This document shows positions 16,382 to 25,006 of a stretch of 64,000 nt of DNA, piece by piece (position 1 is the first letter of the stretch; each line of letters starts with the position of its first letter). The stretch lies in the NCBI GenBank assembly GCA_964530075.1, contig CAZGXU010000001.1, forward strand, positions 20,383 to 84,382, given 5' to 3'. The notes beneath the pieces were generated by a model. The model did not search any database. It was not told where the DNA came from and was given only the letters and a program-made list of their open reading frames with translations. A program made the translations under genes and the position numbers. The DNA comes from JANQEA01 sp964530075. GTDB lineage: Bacteria > Bipolaricaulota > Bipolaricaulia > UBA7950 > UBA9294.

Positions 16382-17683
16382 ATGGCAAGCATCATCCCGT
16401 TTCGAGGCTACCGATACGATCCGGAGAAAGTCGGGTCGATCAGCGACGTCGTGACGCCGCCGTACGACCGGGTCGACCCGGAGATTCAAGCGGCCTGCTA
16501 CGAGCGGAGCCCGTACAACATCGTTCGGATCATCAAGGGGAAGGCCGAGCCGGACGACGACGGATCGAGGAACGTCTACACGCGCGCGGCCGAGTCCCTC
16601 CGCCTGTGGATCGCCGAGGGGGTCCTCGTCCGCGACCCGGAGCCGGTCCTCTACGTCTATCACCAGGAGTACTCGTTCGCGGGTCAGCGCCTGACGCGGA
16701 AGGGGGTCGTCGCGTTGGGGAGGCTCGAGCCGGAGAACGTCCACGCGCACGAGAGGACGCTTAAGGGGCCAAAGGAGGATCGCCTGAAGCTGATGCGGGC
16801 GACGGAGGCGAACTTCGGCCACGTCTTCATGCTCTACGACGAGCCGAAGCGAACCGCCGATCGCGAGCTCGCGTCCGCGATCGAGGGCGTCGAGCCGCTG
16901 ATCGAGGCGAACGACGGAGACGGGAACGCCCACCGCGTATGGTCGGTCAGGGACCCGGAGGTCATCGCGCGGGTGCAGAAGGCTCTGTCCGATCGGGACC
17001 TCTACATCGCCGACGGACATCACCGCTACGAGACGGCGGTCACCTTCATGCGCGAGTGCGCCGCGAACGGGTGGAGGCCGGCGGCACCGGAGTCGTTCGA
17101 CGTCCGGATGATGACGCTGTTCAACGTCGCCGAGCCGGGGATGACGATCCGCCCCATCCACCGGCTGATCCACGGGCTGCCCGACTTTGAGCCGGCGGCG
17201 TTCCTCGACGCCGCGGCGGAGCACTTCGTCGTCGTGCGGCACCCGTCGTTCGACGCGATGGCGGCCGCGACCGGAGCGGGGCGCGAGCTGCATACGTTCG
17301 GATGCTACGCCGACGGCGTCTACACCACGCTGACGCTTCGGGACGTCTCGATGCTGGAGGAGTTGATCGGGACGGATCGCGCGGCCGACTCCAGGCGCCT
17401 CGACATCACGATCCTCCACGCGGCGATCCTCGACCGGCTGCTCGGGATCGATGCCAGAGCGCTGGAAGAGGAGAGGAACGTCACCTACACCGTCGATGCG
17501 GCGAAGGGGATCGAGGCGGTCGATCGCGGAGAGGAACAGGCGTTCCTCTTCTTGAACGCGACCGCTCCGGACGAGGTGATCCGGGTCGCCGACCGCGGCG
17601 AGAGGATGCCGCAGAAGTCGACCGACTTCTACCCCAAGCTGCTGACCGGGCTGGTCCTCTCGGTGATGGAGATCGAGAAGTGA
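16382..17683 (+). CDS. DUF1015 family protein
   Basis: 433 residues, full length. Family hallmarks: IIPFRGYRYDPEKVGSISDVVTPPYD at the N-terminus, SPYNIVRIIKG, YHQEYSFAGQRLTRKGVVALGRLE, the DGHHRYETAVTF motif at about 214-225, and FYPKLLTGLV at the end. Cytoplasmic; biochemical function not established. Its repeated association with serA and a class V aminotransferase (18-base gap here) suggests a role in serine metabolism, by context only. Confidence 0.88.
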   Translation: MASIIPFRGYRYDPEKVGSISDVVTPPYDRVDPEIQAACYERSPYNIVRIIKGKAEPDDDGSRNVYTRAAESLRLWIAEGVLVRDPEPVLYVYHQEYSFAGQRLTRKGVVALGRLEPENVHAHERTLKGPKEDRLKLMRATEANFGHVFMLYDEPKRTADRELASAIEGVEPLIEANDGDGNAHRVWSVRDPEVIARVQKALSDRDLYIADGHHRYETAVTFMRECAANGWRPAAPESFDVRMMTLFNVAEPGMTIRPIHRLIHGLPDFEPAAFLDAAAEHFVVVRHPSFDAMAAATGAGRELHTFGCYADGVYTTLTLRDVSMLEELIGTDRAADSRRLDITILHAAILDRLLGIDARALEEERNVTYTVDAAKGIEAVDRGEEQAFLFLNATAPDEVIRVADRGERMPQKSTDFYPKLLTGLVLSVMEIEK

Positions 17684-17723
17684 TCCGGAGGCGATGATCG
17701 CCTAGCGCGGGTCGCTCGATGAG

Positions 17724-17743
17724 GGGGAGCGTGCCCGCTCCCC
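17724..17743 (+). terminator. Putative terminator of the serine operon
   Basis: Perfect 8-bp stem GGGGAGCG/CGCTCCCC with a 4-base loop TGCC, followed by TTCT. It sits 40 bases after the DUF1015 stop. The rest of the 190-base gap up to the next gene shows no clear promoter. Confidence 0.5.
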
Positions 17744-17875
17744 TTCTCGCTTTCGGCGCGGTACATCTGTCCCGGGCTCCGGGGACAAACCCACGGCCTC
17801 TTCCTCGCCCATTTCCCGTTGGGACGGCCGCTTCTCGTCTACGCTTCGAACGGTGAGATCACGGAGGAGGTCATC

Positions 17876-19057
17876 ATGCCACGGTTGTGCGTTCGGATAG
17901 CGATTTGCGTCGCCCTTCTCTCGCTCGTCGGCGGTGCGGTCGGAATGGCGGAGGACGTCGGGTTCTCCGGCTTCGTCGGATTGGGGGTCACGTACACCCC
18001 GGTGCCGCCGACGTCCTTCAATATCGGTGCGGACTTGGCGGTTGCGTTTGACGTGGCGGGTTTCTCGTTTGACTCCGAGACGGGGTTCGACCTGACCGGA
18101 TTCCAATCACAGCGAGTGATCCTCAGCGTCGATCTCGGAGCGGTCCAGATCGGCGAGGAGATGCTGTTCGATCCGTACTTCGCCTGGAACGAGCTGAGCC
18201 TCGATCTGGCGATCGCCGGTGTCGACATCGGCGTGGATTTCATCCTGGCGAACATCGGCAGCGTGCAGACGCCGACGTACAGCATGGGATCGGTCGTCGA
18301 GCTCTCGAGTGGGATCGTGTGCGGGTTTTCGATGACGAGCCTCACCGGATTCGGCGCGATCGACCTGGTCAACGTCCTCGGGGGGATCGAAGCCCCGTTC
18401 TCGTACGAGCTGCTCGATCTGTTCGACCACCTGGACACGCTGTGCACGGAGCCGCCCGATTTGGACGTGACGATCGTCCCGGACTTCTACTTCGAAGAGG
18501 AGCTCGTCCGTCTGGAAGCCGACTTCATGGGGATGATCGCCAGCAACACGGCGTGGTTCGACTCCATGGGGCTGTCGCGGATGCTCTTCGAGCTCGGGTA
18601 CCGATTCGAGGAACCGTCGCTCAGCTTCCTCGCGACGATGGGGCTGGACGGATCGTTCGTCATCACCGACATCGACTTCATCGTGGACCTCCAGATCGAC
18701 GTCGTCCGCTTCACTTCCCACACCTGGTTCGAGGAGAACCCGCTGCCGGTGCCGATTCCGATCGTCTTCGGCGGTCAGGGGTTCGCCGTGTCGTTCGAGC
18801 TGTGCGGCGTCCTGATCACGACGGAGACCGACTTCGACGGATCGCTCCTGTTCGCGCAGCAGCTGATCGGGATCGAGGCGACGTTCGACCCGGTGACGTT
18901 CAAGAGCCTGACGACGTTCGACGGGGCCGGATTCGCGGGCCAGTGCATCTATGCCGATGTGACGATCTGCGGTGTCAAGCTGTACACGAAGGCGGAGTTC
19001 GACTTCTCCGGAATCAGTCTTGTCACGTTCGGGTTCGACTTCTCCTTCGGCTCATGA
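17876..19057 (+). CDS. Secreted, acidic beta-rich protein of unknown function
   Basis: 393 residues with a signal peptide (1-22, ending GGAVGMA). The mature protein is poor in Lys/Arg, rich in Phe, Asp, Gly and Ser/Thr, and built of short alternating strands with a loosely recurring pattern around Thr-x-Phe-Asp and Gly-Phe (e.g. SETGFDLTGF, TETDFDGSLL, LTTFDGAGF, KAEFDFSGI), ending FGFDFSFGS. This looks like a surface-layer or outer-membrane-type beta structure, but I recognise no family. ACGGAGGAGG supports the start. Its last bases overlap the start of the sigma-like gene (ATGA). Confidence 0.7.
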   Translation: MPRLCVRIAICVALLSLVGGAVGMAEDVGFSGFVGLGVTYTPVPPTSFNIGADLAVAFDVAGFSFDSETGFDLTGFQSQRVILSVDLGAVQIGEEMLFDPYFAWNELSLDLAIAGVDIGVDFILANIGSVQTPTYSMGSVVELSSGIVCGFSMTSLTGFGAIDLVNVLGGIEAPFSYELLDLFDHLDTLCTEPPDLDVTIVPDFYFEEELVRLEADFMGMIASNTAWFDSMGLSRMLFELGYRFEEPSLSFLATMGLDGSFVITDIDFIVDLQIDVVRFTSHTWFEENPLPVPIPIVFGGQGFAVSFELCGVLITTETDFDGSLLFAQQLIGIEATFDPVTFKSLTTFDGAGFAGQCIYADVTICGVKLYTKAEFDFSGISLVTFGFDFSFGS

Positions 19058-19719
19058 GCGAACGCGCCGACCTGTCGCACCAGCGGCTGGACGACCTCCT
19101 CCGGCGCCTGAAAGAAGAAAGCGAGGACATCGATGCCGTCCGGGAGGAGATTCTCCGGCGCGGGACCCCGATCATCGGCGAGGTGATCGCCTCCTCGTTT
19201 GAAAACAGCGGGTTCACCAGCGAGGAGCTCTTCCATCCCGGGTATCTCGGACTTCTGAACGCGGTCTACAACTTCGACCTTTCGCGAGGCCGGGCCTTCC
19301 GGGAATACGCGGAGAACCTGATCAAGGGGGAGATCCGGAACCACATCCGCGATCGGGTCAAGCAGGACCGGGTCCCGAACTGGATGCGCGACCTCAATCG
19401 ACAGATCGAGGTCGCCGAAGCGAGACTCCTCCGCGAGACGGGCCGACTCCCCAGCCTGAGAGAGCTGTCCGGGGCGGTCAACATCACCGAAGAGGGGCTG
19501 ACCGAGATCTTCAAGGCTCGTGAGGCGCTGAGCTACGTGTCGCTCGACGCGAGCCAGCGGGAGAACGACCCGATCCCCGAGATCGACCTGGACAGGATCC
19601 GCAGCAGGCGGGTCTCTTCGTTCCCGATCGAGTATCGGATCAAGCTCGCCTCCGCACTGGAGAGGCTGGCCGATCTGCAGCAGTACCTCCTACACAGCCT
19701 GTTTCGTTCGAGCGGATAG
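19054..19719 (+). CDS. Sigma70-like protein lacking region 4.2
   Basis: 221 residues, paralogous to the sigma factor at 3819-4616 over regions 2 and 3. Compare EELFHPGYLGLLNAVYNFD and FREYAENLIKGEIRNHIRD with the corresponding DDLIQAGYIGLL and FSTYASYLIQGEIRHYIRD. It also keeps VPNWMRDLNRQIEVAEARLL and the LSYVSLDASQRE linker. The reading frame ends at ERLADLQQYLLHSLFRSSG, within region 4.1, so the -35-binding helix-turn-helix is absent. I looked for it in the other two frames after the stop and did not find it. Translationally coupled (ATGA) to the secreted protein. Could be a -10-only sigma, a decoy/anti-sigma, or a decayed factor. Confidence 0.75.
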   Translation: MSERADLSHQRLDDLLRRLKEESEDIDAVREEILRRGTPIIGEVIASSFENSGFTSEELFHPGYLGLLNAVYNFDLSRGRAFREYAENLIKGEIRNHIRDRVKQDRVPNWMRDLNRQIEVAEARLLRETGRLPSLRELSGAVNITEEGLTEIFKAREALSYVSLDASQRENDPIPEIDLDRIRSRRVSSFPIEYRIKLASALERLADLQQYLLHSLFRSSG

Positions 19720-19862
19720 GGACGCGCCCAAGTGTGTGCCGCGCCGTCCGGCGGCAATCCGGGACGGGTCGAACCGTCGACAGGAGCCAGACCGGCCGGC
19801 CGATTCGATCTTCGAGGCCCGGTCGTCGGGGTCAGCGACCTCCGGGCGAGGTCGGCGACCGC

Positions 19863-19892
19863 ACGCCCTCGTCGCGCCTTGGCCGAGGGCGT
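19863..19892 (+). terminator. Putative terminator after the sigma-like gene
   Basis: Perfect 9-bp inverted repeat ACGCCCTCG (19863-19871) and CGAGGGCGT (19884-19892) with a 12-base loop, followed by CTTG. It lies between the sigma-like gene and the promoter of the PKD lipoprotein. Confidence 0.4.
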
Positions 19893-19931
19893 CTTGCGGG
19901 TCCGCGGATACCCTCGGGGCGGGCCGGCTGG

Positions 19932-19937
19932 TATAAT
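19932..19937 (+). promoter_or_regulatory. Extended -10 promoter of the PKD lipoprotein gene
   Basis: TGGTATAAT: a consensus TATAAT (19932-19937) with TGn in front and no recognisable -35. The ATG is 28 bases after the -10, with AAGGGGGCGAG as ribosome site. Confidence 0.5.
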
Positions 19938-19964
19938 GCGGAGGTATCGAACGAAGGGGGCGAG

Positions 19965-20615
19965 ATGAAGCGTACGATCATCGGGCTGAAGGTCGGACTC
20001 CTCGCGGCCGCCCTGGCGGCGGTGGCGGGGTGTTCTCTGTTCAATCAGGCGCCGGTCGCCAATTTCCTCTGGTCGCCGCTCGAGCCGCTGGCCAGGGCGG
20101 ACGTCAGCTTCAACGACCAGTCGTCCGACTCGGGCGGGCTGTTCGGCGGCGGCGGGATCGTCTCGTGGAACTGGGACTTCGGCGACGGCGACTCGTCGAC
20201 GGCGCCGAACCCGAAACACGCCTACGACAAGAGCGGGTCGTACACCGTCCGGCTGACGGTGACCGACGACGGCGGCGCGTCGACCACGATCTCCAAGACC
20301 GTCCTCGTGTCGCCGAGCCTCAACGGGACGTGGAGCGGGTACATCGAGGACAACACCGGGTTCCTCAACGACATGACGCTGCGGTTCAGCCATTCGTCGA
20401 CGAGCATCCAGGGGACCTGCACCATGCTGAATGCGCAGCTGCAATGCTCGGGCATCTCGTTCGATCCGGTCGCCAAGACGGTCCGGTTCGAGCTGTTCGA
20501 CCTCGGAATCCGGCTGGAGGGGACGCTCGACGCGGCGGAGCGGCGGATCCAGGGGCGCTGGTTCGTGATCGGCGCGCCGTTCGCCGGCTGGGACTGGGAC
20601 GTGCAGCTGATCTAG
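19965..20615 (+). CDS. PKD-domain lipoprotein
   Basis: 216 residues. Lipoprotein signal with lipobox AAVAGC (Cys about 23). A PKD domain follows (about 30-115) with the hallmark WNWDFGDGDSSTAPNPKHAYDKSGSYTV. The C-terminal part (about 117-216, LNGTWSGYIEDNTG...) is a small beta domain resembling lipocalin-like 'NGTWSG' modules found in lipoproteins. Anchored at the outer surface of a membrane; probably a binding or scaffold role. Confidence 0.8.
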   Translation: MKRTIIGLKVGLLAAALAAVAGCSLFNQAPVANFLWSPLEPLARADVSFNDQSSDSGGLFGGGGIVSWNWDFGDGDSSTAPNPKHAYDKSGSYTVRLTVTDDGGASTTISKTVLVSPSLNGTWSGYIEDNTGFLNDMTLRFSHSSTSIQGTCTMLNAQLQCSGISFDPVAKTVRFELFDLGIRLEGTLDAAERRIQGRWFVIGAPFAGWDWDVQLI

Positions 20616-20688
20616 CCGTAGCCGGCCGGTGCGGGCACAGCGCCGCCGGTCCGGGATCCAGGTTGGCGGCCGTCCGCGGCGGCTCGAT

Positions 20689-21690
20689 TCAGCCGCTCAC
20701 GGCTCCGGACGTGAACGGACAGGCGGCGATGCAGTTCGAGCAGGCCGCCGTGTTCCGGATCCAGAAGTCGTAGCACCGGTCGGCGTCGACCGCCCAGCGG
20801 AGGATCCCCGGGTTGTTCGACGGGCAGGCGACCTCGAACGACGGCTCGCGGGCGGTGCTGATCGCGCCTCCTTCGCACGCGTCGGCGCACCGCCTGCAGT
20901 CGACGCAGATCTCCGTTAGCCCGAAGTCGATCGGCCCGTCCGGCGCCAGGGGGAGATCGGTGAACACCTTGCACAGCCGGACGCACGGCCCGTATTCCGG
21001 CGTGATCAGAAGGCCGTTTCGGCCGAGCCGGCCGAGCCCCGCGTTGACGGCGAGCGGGATGGAGAGCGCGGTGTCATTCCCCATCGGGATCGCTCCGTAG
21101 CGGAGGTTCCGTAGGAACTCGGCGACGGACGCGATCGCGAACGCCATCCGCGAATAGCCGACTCCGGTCGCCGCCGCCGACTCGTACGCGGGCGACGTCA
21201 TCACCGCGTCCCGGTCCATCGCGATCCCGATGACGATCGCGTTCCGGTACGCGGCGGGGATAACGACCGGATCGCCGCTCCGATCGTGCGAGTAGACCCA
21301 CCGTTCGTCGACGCGGCAGATCCCGACGAGGTCAGCGCCGAACATGCGCGCCGTCCTCTTGATCTCTGCGCTCATCTCGGCCGGATCGTCGACCGGCTGG
21401 CGCCCGAGCCGCATCATCGCGGTGTCGGCCCGGCCGAGTCGCTGCCACGAGAAGGCGCCGGCGAATCGATCGTGCACCGTCCAGGACGCGAGGAGGCGCG
21501 CGAAGTCGATCCGCGAGTAGCCGGGCTCGGCCGCCGCGATCCGCGCCGCCGCGCCGCTCCGGTACTCCGTCTCGAAGAAGGAGGCGCCGCGGTCCCAGTG
21601 TCGACGCATGAAGACCGTCCGGCGCTCGTCGAACCGGCCGTGCGTCGCCGGATCGATCGTGTAAGGGGTGACTTCGAGCTCTCCGACCAT
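20689..21690 (-). CDS. Reductive-dehalogenase-like iron-sulfur protein without Tat signal
   Basis: 333 residues. The C-terminal half resembles RdhA and QueG-type corrinoid enzymes: NAGLGRLGRNGLLITPEYGPCVRL, then ferredoxin-like clusters CVDCRRCADACEGGAIS and CSNCIAACPFTSG. The family uses a cobalamin and two [4Fe-4S] clusters. There is no twin-arginine signal peptide, no rdhB membrane anchor nearby, and the protein is shorter than respiratory RdhA (about 450-500). A cytoplasmic corrinoid reductase is the best call; substrate unknown. GGAGGGAGAG precedes the chosen ATG. Confidence 0.75.
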   Translation of the reverse strand: MVGELEVTPYTIDPATHGRFDERRTVFMRRHWDRGASFFETEYRSGAAARIAAAEPGYSRIDFARLLASWTVHDRFAGAFSWQRLGRADTAMMRLGRQPVDDPAEMSAEIKRTARMFGADLVGICRVDERWVYSHDRSGDPVVIPAAYRNAIVIGIAMDRDAVMTSPAYESAAATGVGYSRMAFAIASVAEFLRNLRYGAIPMGNDTALSIPLAVNAGLGRLGRNGLLITPEYGPCVRLCKVFTDLPLAPDGPIDFGLTEICVDCRRCADACEGGAISTAREPSFEVACPSNNPGILRWAVDADRCYDFWIRNTAACSNCIAACPFTSGAVSG

Positions 21691-21785
21691 CTCTCCCTCC
21701 CGTGCGCGCTGAATCGTTGTCCAGATCGTAGGGGGCCCGGAGGGGCCCTGCAAGGCTCCTTGAACGGATCGCGTTTTCCGGCAGA

Positions 21786-23051
21786 ATGGAGCGCACCATG
21801 CCCGCAGCGAAGGTCTCCCTCGCCGATGCCCGAAGGCTCGCCCTGCGTTGTCAGCTCCTCGACGGGCAGACTGTCCTGCCGACCGGCAAGGAGGGCGTCG
21901 CCGAGGCGATCGAGCGTCTTGGCTACGTCCAGATCGACACGATCGCCGTCGTCAATCGAGCGCACCATCACAGCCTCTGGACGCGGTGCCCCGACTACGA
22001 TCCGGGGATGCTCCACGACCTGCAGGCGGTCGATCGGCGCGTTTTCGAATACTGGGCCCACGCCATGGCCTATCTGCCGATCTCCGATTACCGCTACTTC
22101 GTCCCGCAGATGAACCGGATCCGCGAGCAAGGGCCGCCCTGGATGCGCGACTGGCGGAAGAAGCATGCTGACGTGATCGACGCGGTCCTCGAGCGGATCC
22201 GGGCCGAGGGTCCCCTGACGTCGAAGGACTTCGAGCCGCCTCCCGGGACGAAGCGCGGCACGTGGTGGGATTGGAAACCGGCCAAGCGGGGGCTCGAGCT
22301 CCTCTTCTGGCAGGGCGACCTGATGATCGCCGAGCGGCGGAACTTCGAGAAGGTCTACGATCTGACCGAGCGGGTCCTGCCGCCGGGCGTCGACGCGACG
22401 CCTCCGTCCGACGAGGAGTGCGGCCGGTTCCAGGTGCGACGGGCGCTCCAGGCGCTCGGGATCGCCCGCGATCGCGAGATCCGCGGGTTCGTCAAAGCGG
22501 TCGACGGTCCGGTCCTCCGGAGGGCGCTGGCCGATCTGATCGAGGCCGGCGACGTCGTGCCGGTCGAGCTCGAGGGGGCGGTCGGCCGGGCGTGCTACGC
22601 GCTCGTCGAGCGGTTGGACGCCACGCTCGACGACCCGGCCGAACCCCGAGTCCGCATCCTGTCGCCGTTCGACGGTCTGATCATCCAACGGGACCGGACC
22701 GAGTGGCTGTTCGACTTCGAGTACGCGCTCGAGTGCTATCTCCCGGAGGCGAAGCGGAGGTACGGCTACTTCGTGCTCCCGATCCTGTTCGGCGATCGGC
22801 TGGTCGGGCGGCTCGACCCGAAGGCCGATCGGAAGGCGGGGACGTTCCTCATCCGGAAGCTCTGGCTCGAGCCCTGGTTCGAGGCGACCGACGGTTTCCT
22901 CGAGCGGCTGGCCGTGTCGTTGGTCCGGTTCGCCGGCTTCAACGACTGCGGTTCCGTCCAGGTGGAGCGGGCCTCGCCGGCGAAGCTTCGCGGCGCTGTC
23001 TCGCGGCGCGTGCGCGCGGCGCTCGCCGCCGAGCAGGGAGGGGCGCGTTGA
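21786..23051 (+). CDS. AlkX/YcaQ-like DNA glycosylase (HTH_42, winged-helix family)
   Basis: 421 residues. YVQIDTIAVVNRAHHHSLWTR contains the catalytic QxD motif (Gln49-Ile-Asp51) that marks the YcaQ/AlkX branch; AlkZ-type enzymes have QxQ. Three winged-helix modules and a beta barrel are typical; the conserved LSPFDGLIIQRDRTEWLFDFEYALECY block is present. The family unhooks interstrand crosslinks or removes bulky alkyl-purines. A second ATG at 21798 is an alternative start. The next gene begins inside its stop codon (TTGA). Confidence 0.85.
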   Translation: MERTMPAAKVSLADARRLALRCQLLDGQTVLPTGKEGVAEAIERLGYVQIDTIAVVNRAHHHSLWTRCPDYDPGMLHDLQAVDRRVFEYWAHAMAYLPISDYRYFVPQMNRIREQGPPWMRDWRKKHADVIDAVLERIRAEGPLTSKDFEPPPGTKRGTWWDWKPAKRGLELLFWQGDLMIAERRNFEKVYDLTERVLPPGVDATPPSDEECGRFQVRRALQALGIARDREIRGFVKAVDGPVLRRALADLIEAGDVVPVELEGAVGRACYALVERLDATLDDPAEPRVRILSPFDGLIIQRDRTEWLFDFEYALECYLPEAKRRYGYFVLPILFGDRLVGRLDPKADRKAGTFLIRKLWLEPWFEATDGFLERLAVSLVRFAGFNDCGSVQVERASPAKLRGAVSRRVRAALAAEQGGAR

Positions 23052-23653
23052 GGGAGTTCTCCATCGCGGCGGTCGTGACGACGAACCTGCTGATCGGGAT
23101 CCGCTATTGCTGGCTGATCTCGAAGGGACGAATCAGCCCGGCGCTCGCGATGTGGGTCTTCTTCACGATCGCCACCGTCGGGAGCCTCCTGACGTACTTG
23201 GCGGAGGGCGACTACGGCCTGCTCGACAACATCCTGAACACGGCCGACATCGCCCTGGTCGGGTTCGTCTCGATCTGGATCGCCCTCTTCGGGGACCGGA
23301 GCACGCGGTTCAGCCGGTTCGACCTCGGCTGCCTCGCCGCCGTGATGGTCATCGTCGCGGTCTGGGCCGCCACCCATCGGAACGTGGTGGCGCACTCGGC
23401 GATTCAGGCGATCCTCGTGATCGCCTATCTCCCGGTCGTCAAGAGGATGTGGACGTCGAACCGAAACACCGAATCGTTCTTCATGTGGGTCGGCCTCCTC
23501 CTCGCGCCGATCTTCTCCCTCCTGTCGAGCGAGGGGACGCTCGCGACGGTCTACGCCGTCCGGGCGATCGTCTGCACCTCGACGCTGTTGGCGCTGATGC
23601 TCCGGGCCGAGTGGAAGGAGAGGCGCGCGGAGGGGGCGGCCCCGGGTGGATGA
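23048..23653 (+). CDS. Seven-helix integral membrane protein of unknown function
   Basis: 201 residues with a TTG start overlapping the glycosylase stop (TTGA), preceded by AGGGAGGGG. Seven predicted TM helices: about 3-23, 32-53, 63-84, 94-113, 116-138, 146-163, 170-192. No cofactor motif is seen. Layout somewhat recalls PQ-loop/SWEET-type seven-helix proteins, but I cannot assign it to a family. Coupling to a DNA-crosslink glycosylase may mean a drug/toxin self-protection pair, which is speculation from position. Confidence 0.65.
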   Translation: MREFSIAAVVTTNLLIGIRYCWLISKGRISPALAMWVFFTIATVGSLLTYLAEGDYGLLDNILNTADIALVGFVSIWIALFGDRSTRFSRFDLGCLAAVMVIVAVWAATHRNVVAHSAIQAILVIAYLPVVKRMWTSNRNTESFFMWVGLLLAPIFSLLSSEGTLATVYAVRAIVCTSTLLALMLRAEWKERRAEGAAPGG

Positions 23654-23662
23654 CTCGACGTC

Positions 23663-25006
23663 TCAGCTCGCGAGCCCGCCCCCCGTGGCCGACCGCCCTT
23701 CGGCATGCGCCGCGGCGACGATCCCCGATCGGATCGCCCCTTCGATCGTCGACGGCCAGCCGGTCGACGTCCAATCGCCGGCCAGGTAGAGGCCGCGGAT
23801 CGGCGTCACGGCCCGTGGACGGAGTCGGTCGGCTCCCGGCTCGGGGACGAACGTCGCCCGTCGATGTCGGACGACGAGGGTCCGCAGGCACGCGGCTTCG
23901 CGGACGCGGGGGAGCAGCCCACCGAGCGCGCAGAGGAGATCCCTGGATACCTCGTCGACCGGGCGATCGATCCATTCTTCGGCGGCGCTCTGGGAGAGGA
24001 CAAGATGCGTTGCCCCCTCGTTCTGTGCCCTTCCGTGCAGCCGCGTGACGTCGAAGGCGGCCTGGACCGGAGAGTCGACGGCGACGGCGAACTCCCCGTC
24101 GAGGACCGGGCGATCGAACCACGCGTGAAGAGCGACGATCGGCGCCCAGCGGAGTTGCAGCGCCGCCTCGATCGGGCCAGCGAGCGGTCCCCCGTCCCCC
24201 ACGAGCCGGGCGAGGTCCGCCGGCGGAACGGCGCAGACCACGACGCGGCTTTCGACCGTCTCGCCGGTCTCGAGCTGGACGCCGCGGACGCGATCCCCTT
24301 CGATCAGGAGCCCGCTCACGGCCGCCGACTGCCGGACGACGCCGTTTCGCCCCTCGATGTATCGGCGGGCCGCGTCGAAGATCTCGGAGAGGGGGACGGT
24401 GAAGAACCCCAGATCCGCGGCGCCAGGCCGGGAGAACGCGTCGCGGAAGACCTTCCGGGCGGCGGGCGCGCTGACGTCGACCGACGGCGCGTTCAGCGTC
24501 GCGACGCAGATCGGGTCCCACAACGACCGGATCGCGCGGTCGGACTGCCCGCGGTCCGTCAGCCACTTCGCGAACGGCACGTCCGCCCTCGCCCCGCCAA
24601 GGGCGATCGACAGGCCGGCCCGCATCGCGCGAATTCGGTCCCGGAAGGGGAGGGGGTGATACCTCAGCAGCGCCGGAGCGAGGTGGAGGATCCCGGGCAG
24701 CGGCGACGAGCGGAGGACGGTCCTCGCCGTCGGGGAGACGATCGGGATCGAGAGCGTCGGCTGGAATCGCGCCGTGCCCGACATCCCGATCCGAAGCAGG
24801 AACCCGGTGCTGGCGGTACAGCAGCGCATCAGGACGTGATGCCCGGTGTCGATCGTCTCGTCCCGATCCTTGAGGTGGATCGAGGCGGCGCGCCCGCCGA
24901 GGCGCGGTGCACGCTCCAACAAGAGCGGACGGTGTCCGTCTCCGGCGAGGCGGCAGGCCGCCGCCGTCCCCGCGAACCCGCCTCCGACGACGAGGGCGCC
25001 GGTCAC
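23663..25006 (-). CDS. hpnE: Hydroxysqualene/squalene-associated FAD oxidoreductase HpnE
   Basis: 447 residues. GTG start (25004-25006) overlapping the hpnD stop (GTGA). N-terminal FAD motif ALVVGGGFAGTAAACRLAGDGH with LLERAPRLGGRAAS; C-terminal LYLAGDWTSTGWPSTIEGAIRSG, the amine-oxidase-type FAD end. In the HpnCDE route HpnE reduces hydroxysqualene to squalene. Last gene of the hopanoid operon. Confidence 0.9.
   Translation of the reverse strand: MTGALVVGGGFAGTAAACRLAGDGHRPLLLERAPRLGGRAASIHLKDRDETIDTGHHVLMRCCTASTGFLLRIGMSGTARFQPTLSIPIVSPTARTVLRSSPLPGILHLAPALLRYHPLPFRDRIRAMRAGLSIALGGARADVPFAKWLTDRGQSDRAIRSLWDPICVATLNAPSVDVSAPAARKVFRDAFSRPGAADLGFFTVPLSEIFDAARRYIEGRNGVVRQSAAVSGLLIEGDRVRGVQLETGETVESRVVVCAVPPADLARLVGDGGPLAGPIEAALQLRWAPIVALHAWFDRPVLDGEFAVAVDSPVQAAFDVTRLHGRAQNEGATHLVLSQSAAEEWIDRPVDEVSRDLLCALGGLLPRVREAACLRTLVVRHRRATFVPEPGADRLRPRAVTPIRGLYLAGDWTSTGWPSTIEGAIRSGIVAAAHAEGRSATGGGLAS

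Noticed and set aside
19720..19963. Possible frameshifted remainder of region 4.2 after the sigma-like gene
   Set aside because: Neither alternative frame downstream of the TAG shows an HTH similar to the paralogue, so a simple frameshift does not explain the truncation.
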